Shown: positions 38,767 to 43,747 of the stretch, one piece after another
How the letters are laid out: every line of letters begins with the position of its first letter
Position numbering within the stretch: position 1 is the first letter of the stretch
Notes under the pieces: model-generated
Seen by the model: only the letters and a program-made list of their open reading frames with translations
Databases searched by the model: none
What the model was told of the DNA's origin: nothing
IMG/VR virus record: IMGVR_UViG_3300042691_012102
Coordinates: 1-43,983 of that record
DNA: 43,983 nucleotides
From: a virus
Reading direction: 5' to 3' (one strand)
Position numbers and translations under genes: made by a program

Positions 38767-39035
38767 GAGGCCCAAGAGTTCTTCTAACTCCTCCCGTAAT
38801 TAAAGAATCATCTATCGAGGTAGATGAAAAACTAAAGAAGGAGATACTAGAAGAGCAAATGAAGAAGTGGACTCGCCTAGATGTATTCGCTGTTGGTGAA
38901 GAAGTAAGCGGAATTGAAGTAGGTAACAAAGTATTCGTCAATCCTATGTTCATCAGGAACGCAGAGAATGTTGAAATCAATGGTGAAGTCAAAATCATTG
39001 TAAGGGCTGCTGATATTTCTATCGTTTGGAAATAG
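38748..39035 (+). CDS. GroES-like co-chaperonin, 95 aa
   Basis: The order of motifs follows GroES: a first strand RVLLTPPV (residues 10-17; GroES 'DRVLVKP'), a charged mobile-loop-like stretch (SSIEVDEKLKKEILEEQMKK), then LDVFAVGEEVSGIEVGNKVF (GroES 'VVAVGPG...VKVGDRVLF') and INGEVKIIVRAADISIVWK (GroES 'dgeeylilresDIlaii'). The length (95 aa) is that of GroES. Phage co-chaperonins such as T4 gp31 replace GroES so that the capsid protein can fold in host GroEL. It is the last gene of the early operon, before the hairpins at 39058-39130. The mobile-loop GroEL-binding tripeptide is not obvious, which is the main weakness. Confidence 0.6.
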   Translation: MESFVVRGPRVLLTPPVIKESSIEVDEKLKKEILEEQMKKWTRLDVFAVGEEVSGIEVGNKVFVNPMFIRNAENVEINGEVKIIVRAADISIVWK

Positions 39036-39057
39036 TACCTTTGTAATGCGAACCCCC

Positions 39058-39130
39058 CTAGGGATAGTCTCCCTAGACCGAAAGTTCCCACCTGCATACC
39101 GTAAGATCTGCTAGTGGGACTTTTTCTTTT
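39058..39130 (+). terminator. Tandem hairpins ending the rightward early operon
   Basis: First hairpin: CTAGGGA, loop TAGTC, TCCCTAG (39058-39076), a perfect 7-bp stem with no T-tract. Second: AAAG(T)TCCCAC (39081-39091) pairs with GTGGGACTTT (39114-39123) across a 22-nt loop, followed by TTTTTCTTTT to 39130. The second is a credible rho-independent terminator for the + strand and may also serve the convergent gene that stops at 39129. Confidence 0.7.
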
Positions 39131-39608
39131 AAGCGTCCCAGTGTTTATTGTATCGTTCGTAGTAGAACTCTGGCATCTTTGTAGAATACTCTGCTACATA
39201 GTCACAATTAAAAACACTATTTGTCATTTCTATCAAGCAGGTGGTGATGATTTGGTCATTCTTGTATCCCAAGTCTAATAGAACTTGCTTTATCCAAATG
39301 TAATTGTTTCCAGATAGTACAGCAGCTTCACATAAGATTACTTTGTCATAGATCTGAGGAAAAATAACTGAATTTTTTATAAATGCTTTTTGATATTCAT
39401 CCTTGCTTTCCTTTGGGTAAGGAACATCTACAGGAAACATATCTAGCATTTTACCTCCTACAGATAAATGATGCGCCATATGCATTGAGATACTGCTAGA
39501 GTAGTCTGGAGATACGTTTAAAACAACAGTAGTAAATGGATCTACGGCTGGTACTTGACGAATCAAATCTTGAATCATCTGATATTCTTTTATGTGGTCG
39601 ATGTACAT
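39129..39608 (-). CDS. Phosphoribosyltransferase-like protein (tentative), 159 aa
   Basis: The protein alternates hydrophobic strands and helices. The key segment is DKVILCEAAVLSGNNYIWIK (about residues 88-107), which has the form of the PRPP loop of PRTases: four hydrophobic residues, two usually acidic positions, then small residues ending in a Gly. The second acidic position is Ala here (E-A instead of E/D-D/E). Downstream CLIEMTNS and a YYERYNKHWD end also fit. Catalysis is therefore uncertain. It is transcribed alone and leftward from a perfect -7 element at 39613-39620, against the early operon. A role in nucleotide salvage or host takeover is speculative. Confidence 0.55.
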   Translation of the reverse strand: MYIDHIKEYQMIQDLIRQVPAVDPFTTVVLNVSPDYSSSISMHMAHHLSVGGKMLDMFPVDVPYPKESKDEYQKAFIKNSVIFPQIYDKVILCEAAVLSGNNYIWIKQVLLDLGYKNDQIITTCLIEMTNSVFNCDYVAEYSTKMPEFYYERYNKHWDA

Positions 39609-39612
39609 AGCA

Positions 39613-39620
39613 CAAAAGTA
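39613..39620 (-). promoter_or_regulatory. -7 promoter element TACTTTTG before the 159-aa gene
   Basis: A perfect TAnnTTTG read leftward ends 4 nt before the ATG at 39608, the same spacing as at 829, 1431, 6614 and 18501. The nearest upstream TTG is 23 nt away, longer than usual. Confidence 0.6.
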
Positions 39621-39667
39621 ATTAATTGCGCCTACTTTTTATACAATGCGCCCATTTTTCTTATACC

Positions 39668-39708
39668 ACTTCCGACTTTGGCAGTGTTTTACTTCCGACT
39701 TTGGCAGT
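39668..39708. repeat. Two direct repeats of an 18-nt word
   Basis: ACTTCCGACTTTGGCAGT occurs at 39668-39685 and 39691-39708, perfectly conserved, with a period of 23 nt. That is about the same period as the TGTCC array 500 bp further right, but the words differ. This could be a protein-binding tandem site. Confidence 0.8.
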
Positions 39709-39808
39709 AACTAACAAATGCCAGTAAATAAAAAAAGTGGCAAATGTTTGCACAAAGTAGCGAAAAGTAATACCTATTGCAAAAAATATACCCCCTGGTA
39801 TAATACCG

Positions 39809-39882
39809 CTCGGTAAAAATGTACCCCCCCCTATTGATATCAAGGCCAAATATTCCCCCTCGGTAAAAATGTACCCCCCCCT
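39809..39882. repeat. Two 24-nt repeats ending in a C-tract
   Basis: A 24-nt unit with the core CGGTAAAAATGTACCCCCC and a run of eight C occurs at 39809-39832 and 39859-39882 (period 50 nt). Degenerate relatives (TATACCCCC near 39788, ATTCCCCCT near 39852) lie between and before. The minus strand is G-tract-rich here. Confidence 0.8.
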
Positions 39883-40110
39883 CTTTTATTCTGACAAAAC
39901 AAAATTTGTGTGAGTGGTGAAGGTAATAATACGTTGCGGATCGGTAGGGGTGGCGAAAAAAACAGCCCCCCCCTAACCTATTGATAATCAACGATTTAGG
40001 AAGCAATCATTTACCTAAGTGACTGATATTCAATGAGTTACAATTAAAAAACGAACTGAGCATCCGTATACACTCGCTCGATTGTGTACACTAAAAACTA
40101 CACTGCCTGA

Positions 40111-40291
40111 TGGATCGTCCATTAAATTAGACAGCTTGTGTCCGCTATTCTGGACGATCCACTATGTGTACCTTATAGTATACAGAAGGGGGTTAACTGC
40201 CCATTATATTGGACGGTATGTGTCCACTTTATTAGCCAGGCCGAGTGTCCACTTTACTGGGCACCGGCTGTCCACTATTCTGGACGATCCT
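40111..40291. repeat. Array of six imperfect ~24-nt TGTCC...GGAC repeats
   Basis: Copies lie at 40111-40134 (reverse orientation), 40138-40161, 40197-40220, 40220-40243, 40245-40267 and 40268-40291. The best form is TGTCCACTATTCTGGAC followed by GATCC. The last four are spaced 23-25 nt, about two helical turns. Most copies contain an inner TGTCC...GGAC inverted repeat, so each may bind a dimer. A seventh, perfectly symmetrical copy lies at 41081. Candidate iterons of an origin, or operators. Confidence 0.75.
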
Positions 40292-40485
40292 CAGATGGCG
40301 TTTCACAGTGATTTCGTGCACCCATTTTAGGTGATTAAATACACCCATATTTGCACCCATTTTGGGGGGTTATTTGGTACGCATTTCGAACTTGGTGCGT
40401 ATACCTAAGCACGCTGAAACCATCATTTTGAAAATTTTTTTTCCCAATGTTTTCGGGGCTTGACAGCGATTTCGAAAAATAATGC

Positions 40486-40516
40486 TTGACTTTTTTTTGT
40501 GGATGTTGTAGAATTG
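40486..40516 (+). promoter_or_regulatory. Rightward promoter of the right arm
   Basis: TTG (40486-40488), a 20-nt T-rich spacer and TAGAATTG (40509-40516), one mismatch from TAnnTTTG. The 50-nt leader before the ATG at 40567 is A/C-rich and unstructured, with CACTAAACAAA twice, a translation enhancer-like start in place of a Shine-Dalgarno site. Confidence 0.65.
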
Positions 40517-40566
40517 CATCATCAAATCACAAACAAAACACTAAACAAACACTAAACAAACAAGTT

Positions 40567-41040
40567 ATGAAAAACATCACACTCACACTCACACAAGTTA
40601 ACCGCATCGATGCGAATGTAACTGAGTACCAACACACCATCAATGTCAAGTTGAACACCGAAGTATCGGTAACCTTTGGTCAACTGATTGGTCAATTGAA
40701 CTTCAAGTTTTTCAAATCAGTAATGGCAATGCGCCATTCGGGAAACAAGGGCTTCAGTTTCAACAATTTGTTCCACTTTCAAATCGATGCGGATGGTCAC
40801 ACCCTATGTAATACCCTTACTTTGGAGGAGTCGCTCAAAGCCAAAGTGCGAATGGCCAACACCATCGATGGGCAGAAACGATTTGCACGCCTTATGGCGG
40901 GTATGTTGTACTCGGCCTTTGGTGATGACTTCCACTATAGTGCCTTTGGTGACTACGAAGACACGACCTACATAGGAAGCGACCACGCCAATGCTATCCG
41001 CATCTTTATGGATACCGAGGTCTGCGAGATTATAGACTAA
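40567..41040 (+). CDS. Uncharacterised right-arm protein, 157 aa
   Basis: I use the ATG at 40567 because it follows the promoter and an A/C-rich leader. An earlier in-frame ATG at 40486 lies within the promoter itself. The product begins MKNITLTLTQVNRIDANVTE and is an alternating beta/helix protein with a Phe/Tyr-rich end (GDDFHYSAFGDYEDTTYIGS). No family is recognised. It is the first gene of the right arm and directly next to the repeat region, so a replication-initiator or repeat-binding role is worth considering, but no HTH or initiator motif is visible. Confidence 0.7.
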   Translation: MKNITLTLTQVNRIDANVTEYQHTINVKLNTEVSVTFGQLIGQLNFKFFKSVMAMRHSGNKGFSFNNLFHFQIDADGHTLCNTLTLEESLKAKVRMANTIDGQKRFARLMAGMLYSAFGDDFHYSAFGDYEDTTYIGSDHANAIRIFMDTEVCEIID

Positions 41041-41045
41041 ACCCC

Positions 41046-41077
41046 TAAGTGTGGGTGGGTCGTACTGCCCACACTTA
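41046..41077 (+). other. Perfect 10-bp hairpin after the 157-aa gene
   Basis: TAAGTGTGGG (41046-41055) and CCCACACTTA (41068-41077) pair perfectly around a 12-nt loop. No T-run follows, so it is not a standard terminator. It lies 3 nt before the symmetrical TGTCC site at 41081-41098 and could act as an RNA-processing, attenuation or cruciform element. Confidence 0.7.
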
Positions 41078-41080
41078 CAA

Positions 41081-41098
41081 TGTCCACTATTCTGGACA
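41081..41098. repeat. Symmetrical TGTCC-N8-GGACA site
   Basis: TGTCCACTATTCTGGACA is the most symmetrical copy of the array element at 40111-40291 and is about 0.8 kb away from it. It supports the idea that the unit is an operator bound by a dimeric protein, here placed upstream of the structured leader and its genes. Confidence 0.7.
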
Positions 41099-41149
41099 CA
41101 ATCGTTCTCACATTTCGCTTGTAGGTTTATATCTGCGAAGGCTTTGAGT

Positions 41150-41427
41150 AGTTGGTTCTGCTGACGAAAAGGGTACATAGGGATATATTTATGGTAGGGG
41201 AGACCCGACCAACTGAGAGGTGTGCGAATCGTTCTTTGACATATGGTGTGTTCTGTTATCGCTTAGGTTACCTAAGGCTAACGACCTAACTTAATACTTC
41301 GGTTGACCACTGATGGCACGCTCTTAAGCCTAAAATCAGTAGTTGTTAGGTGAACACAAACCAAGGGTGCAAAAGTAAAGGCTTGGCATCTATGTTGTGG
41401 GTTCGATTCTCCACCCCCTTGGCAACT
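41150..41427 (+). other. Structured leader RNA candidate upstream of the membrane-protein gene
   Basis: This 278-nt stretch has no gene but has nested complementarity: AGTTGGT/ACCAACT (41150-41156, 41208-41214), CTTAGGT-T-ACCTAAG (41262-41276), ACCTAAC/GTTAGGT (41284-41290, 41345-41351) enclosing ACTGAT/ATCAGT (41309-41314, 41335-41340), and a final tRNA-like fold: CCAAGGG/CCCTTGG (41361-41367, 41416-41422) with a T-arm-like GTGGG-TTCGATTC-TCCAC (41397-41414). A boxA-like CGTTCTTTGACA occurs at 41230-41241. The end abuts the ATG at 41428. Together with 41041-41149 it makes up the gap between the flanking genes. It may control translation or antitermination. Confidence 0.45.
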
Positions 41428-41646
41428 ATGAAACACCTAATAAATAAATCCGTACAATTCCTTGGCATCTTCTTATTGTGTGCCGTTGTTAGCCTCATTG
41501 CAGATGTTATTCTCAGTGGCTTTCTCTCTATCCTATTTCAGACTCCGTTCTATTCTATCTTCACCTCTAATGCAATGGAGGGTACTACACTCGTCTTGTG
41601 GATGATGTGCCTTATTGCTTGTTTCACCTATTCTCCTAAGAAGTAA
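41428..41646 (+). CDS. Small two-span membrane protein, 72 aa
   Basis: I chose the ATG at 41428 because upstream in-frame codons fall inside the structured leader, whose last hairpin ends 5 nt before it. The product MKHLINKSVQFLGIFLLCAV... has a first membrane span at about residues 9-36 and a second at about 52-68 (TTLVLWMMCLIACFTY), with a short polar end SPKK. The topology resembles small holins or superinfection-exclusion proteins, but it is far from the endolysin and in the right-arm early block, so exclusion or membrane remodelling is more plausible. No family is recognised. Confidence 0.65.
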   Translation: MKHLINKSVQFLGIFLLCAVVSLIADVILSGFLSILFQTPFYSIFTSNAMEGTTLVLWMMCLIACFTYSPKK

Positions 41647-41662
41647 TCTGAGACCCAATACT

Positions 41663-41839
41663 ATGACACAAGAAAAATTAAACTACGCAAAAGAATGGTT
41701 CGAGTCTATGGGCTACGATGCACAAATCGACCACGATTCTATCTACCTATATCTTGACGGGTTCAGTGTACAACTAAGTAACGCTGAGATATTCGCAAGA
41801 GCAGAACAATTCCAAGACGAATTAACAAGAGAAAATTAA
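41663..41839 (+). CDS. Uncharacterised acidic protein, 58 aa
   Basis: I chose the ATG at 41663. A longer frame from 41615 would begin inside the membrane-protein gene. The product is MTQEKLNYAKEWFESMGYDA, then a strand region IYLYLDGFSVQLSNAEIF and a final helix. This helix-beta-beta-helix layout is common in tiny phage proteins. It is acidic and has no known family. Confidence 0.6.
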   Translation: MTQEKLNYAKEWFESMGYDAQIDHDSIYLYLDGFSVQLSNAEIFARAEQFQDELTREN

Positions 41840-41858
41840 CACCAAAAGCTATCACACT

Positions 41859-42140
41859 ATGCAAGCACAAACTTATGTCAAGCACCACGAAGTCTCATCT
41901 AAATTCGCAGACTCAGTCAACCTTTGGAATGCCGATGAGGTTGTTATCATCTACCCTTATGGTGATGTGTACGAAATATTTGCCGTCCGTAAAGGTGACA
42001 AATACGAAATTGAATTCGACCGAGACATATTCTTGGTGAGTTTAGAAGATGCCAAGGTTATGTCTGAAATATGGCACGACTTCGAAGACATCATTGCAAT
42101 CCGCAAATATTTTAACACTAAAATCAAACCTACAAAATGA
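41859..42140 (+). CDS. Uncharacterised right-arm protein, 93 aa
   Basis: The protein begins MQAQTYVKHHEVSSKFADSV; the beta segments EVVIIYPYGDVYEIFAVRKG and KYEIEFDRDIFLVSLEDAKV are followed by a helix. Acidic, no Cys, no membrane span. Its end overlaps the next gene by ATGA (42137-42140). The coupled run of five small acidic genes here looks like an early host-interaction block. No family is recognised. Confidence 0.65.
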   Translation: MQAQTYVKHHEVSSKFADSVNLWNADEVVIIYPYGDVYEIFAVRKGDKYEIEFDRDIFLVSLEDAKVMSEIWHDFEDIIAIRKYFNTKIKPTK

Positions 42141-42418
42141 ATTACGATATCAAAATTTCGACCTACCGCCCCCTTGATTTGATCGGGAAAAATGACCACA
42201 ACCTAACCCTTGTTTGGCAGTTTGGTATTGACTGCAACGATAAGCAAAGTTGTGCTGATGTTGACAAAATTGTTCTGCTCCAAGTGGGTGGCAACAAGAT
42301 TTATACCTACTGCGATATGGATGGTATGTACTACGCAAGAATGCGTGAAGGAATCTATAACACCAAGGATTTCTTAAACATCATCGGTGTAATGTGTGAC
42401 TATGTTTTAACCAACTGA
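42137..42418 (+). CDS. Uncharacterised right-arm protein, 93 aa
   Basis: The protein begins MNYDIKISTYRPLDLIGKND and has beta strands (LTLVWQFGIDCNDKQSCADV, KIVLLQVGGNKIYTYCDMDG) and a helical end (FLNIIGVMCDYVLTN). It has four cysteines but no recognisable metal motif. It is coupled to the preceding gene by a four-base overlap and followed after 1 nt by the 107-aa gene. No family is recognised; possibly a small protein acting on host factors. Confidence 0.65.
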   Translation: MNYDIKISTYRPLDLIGKNDHNLTLVWQFGIDCNDKQSCADVDKIVLLQVGGNKIYTYCDMDGMYYARMREGIYNTKDFLNIIGVMCDYVLTN

Positions 42419-42419
42419 T

Positions 42420-42743
42420 ATGAGCAACGAATTTTATTGGAACGACCACACCAAGTATGTAATGTCTACACTACTTGAGCAATTACAATATCACGACCTC
42501 CCTTATGAGGTTGCTGATGTCACCTACTTGAATGACACTTGCCCTTCCCTGGAAATTAGTACATCTGAGACCCAAAAATATATCTTGTTCCTCCCAAATT
42601 CGTGGAGGAATGATGGCGAAGACACCACCACCTATATGTTAATCCGTGACGAAGAGTATGGATGCGTAGAGACATACAAACAATTCGATACCCTCGGAGA
42701 ATTCATTGACCACCTAAACAATAACGACACCAACTTACTATGA
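42420..42743 (+). CDS. Uncharacterised right-arm protein, 107 aa
   Basis: The protein begins MSNEFYWNDHTKYVMSTLLE and is an acidic alpha/beta protein: helix, beta hairpin (EVADVTYLNDTCPSLEISTS), strands and a final helix (LGEFIDHLNNNDTNLL). The C-terminus overlaps the start of the 239-aa gene by ATGA (42740-42743). It is similar in size and character to its neighbours but shows no repeat or family signature. Confidence 0.65.
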   Translation: MSNEFYWNDHTKYVMSTLLEQLQYHDLPYEVADVTYLNDTCPSLEISTSETQKYILFLPNSWRNDGEDTTTYMLIRDEEYGCVETYKQFDTLGEFIDHLNNNDTNLL

Positions 42744-43459
42744 GCAAGAGAATAATCTACCGCCAAGGTGATACCATCACCATCGTCACAATGGGTACTA
42801 CATCCAACAAAAAGATTGCGATGCCCAAAGAGAAAATTGTACAAACTTACCACTTCAGTAGAGAGCAGTACGAGGTGGCTCAGGGACAGACATCTATGCG
42901 TGAGTTCTTCAGTCACGATGGCAAAGTATGTTTCGACTGCCCATTTGCAGTAAGTAATGGCGCTAAATTATCTGCTTGCTATACCCACAAGATGATGCAG
43001 TATAGCGGTTTCCTATCCTCCCTCCGATCGATCGGCAAACTACACGAGTCCTTTGACGATATCCCACATATGGATGCCAAAATTCATATGCAAATTGTAG
43101 GTCTGTGCGAAGATAAGTATGTGCGATTTGGTACATATGGTGAGCCATCTCTGATGCCCCTTGAATTAGTGGGAAACATTATCAAGGGTGCAAAATCTTG
43201 GACGGGATACACCCACCAATGGAGTAAGAAACCCGAATACGCCCCATACTTTATGGCATCCACTCACACCGAGGACGAAGAGCGCATCGCCTCACTCATT
43301 GGGTATCGCTCCTTTGTAGCATCACCTACACCCATATCTCAGTTTATATCTTGTCCGGCCTCAGAAGAGATGGGCTTCAAATCTAATTGCTCCAAGTGTG
43401 GACTATGTAGTGGCACTAAGGGTAAGGGTAGCAAATCAGTAATCATTATAGAACACTAA
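42740..43459 (+). CDS. Seven-cysteine phage protein of unknown function, 239 aa
   Basis: Seven cysteines lie in two groups: C64-x2-C67 and C80 (KVCFDCPFAVSNGAKLSACY), and C205, C217-x2-C220-x2-C223 (CSKCGLCSG). The middle has RFGTYGEPSLMPLEL and WTGYTHQW, then MASTHTEDEERIASLIGYRS. The pattern matches a conserved phage protein family I have met in Bacteroidota phages without a known role. The Cys spacing suggests an Fe-S cluster or zinc. The TIM-barrel-like phrases hint at a radical-SAM-related or metal-dependent enzyme, but the C-x3-C-x2-C motif of radical-SAM enzymes is absent. It is the largest right-arm protein and overlaps its upstream gene by 4 nt. Confidence 0.75.
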   Translation: MSKRIIYRQGDTITIVTMGTTSNKKIAMPKEKIVQTYHFSREQYEVAQGQTSMREFFSHDGKVCFDCPFAVSNGAKLSACYTHKMMQYSGFLSSLRSIGKLHESFDDIPHMDAKIHMQIVGLCEDKYVRFGTYGEPSLMPLELVGNIIKGAKSWTGYTHQWSKKPEYAPYFMASTHTEDEERIASLIGYRSFVASPTPISQFISCPASEEMGFKSNCSKCGLCSGTKGKGSKSVIIIEH

Positions 43460-43462
43460 ATT

Positions 43463-43747
43463 ATGTCAGAAAAATATCAATCATTCATTGACCCAATCGG
43501 AGACGGTAATATAGAAATACTGTCTGAGTACCACCCCAAAGAGAATGTGTGGACATCTGTAGTATGTCTACCTCACGAATGGAATACCCAAAGAGAAATG
43601 CGCATCGATATGTTGATTCATATCCTTGCCGAGGAGGACTCAGAGATGACCCAAATGATGCAACAATGGGATTGTCAATCTGAGGATGCTCTCCTCGAAC
43701 GATACGAAAATTATTTACACAACCTAAATCAAGACTATGACAAATAA
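43463..43747 (+). CDS. Uncharacterised acidic protein, 94 aa
   Basis: The protein begins MSEKYQSFIDPIGDGNIEIL and is strongly acidic, with a helical second half (HILAEEDSEMTQMMQQWDCQ, ALLERYENYLHNLNQDYDK). It starts 3 nt after the preceding stop and overlaps the next gene by 11 nt. Small, acidic and coupled, it fits the neighbouring set of presumed early proteins, some of which in other phages act as DNA mimics; this is only a suggestion. Confidence 0.65.
   Translation: MSEKYQSFIDPIGDGNIEILSEYHPKENVWTSVVCLPHEWNTQREMRIDMLIHILAEEDSEMTQMMQQWDCQSEDALLERYENYLHNLNQDYDK

Larger units (their letters stand above)
39609..40566. other. 958-bp non-coding repeat region (origin/operator candidate)
   Basis: No credible gene lies here on either strand; frames of 60-100 codons are interrupted and overlap repeats. 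It contains an 18-nt direct repeat, a 24-nt C-tract repeat, short inverted repeats (GGTATAATACC near 39797, TTGATAATCAA near 39990), GTATAC/GTGTAC words (40066, 40084, 40166, 40178), the TGTCC array, three CACCCAT words (about 40318-40360), a hairpin from GGTACGCA and TGCGTATACC (near 40377-40406) and a promoter at 40486-40516. It separates the leftward 159-aa gene from the rightward right arm. This layout fits a replication origin or a multi-operator control region. Confidence 0.6.

Noticed and set aside
40111-40291. CRISPR-like array of short repeats
   Set aside because: Copies are imperfect and abut with little or no spacer, one is inverted, and no cas gene is present. Iterons or operators fit better.
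40804-41178. 124-aa leftward frame over the 157-aa gene
   Set aside because: It lies opposite the 157-aa gene and across the TGTCC site and hairpin, with no promoter or family pattern.
41361-41423. Possible tRNA gene (acceptor stem and T-loop-like sequence)
   Set aside because: It is only about 63 nt, has an extra base in the T-arm, no anticodon arm and no CCA. It is kept only as a tRNA-like structural element.
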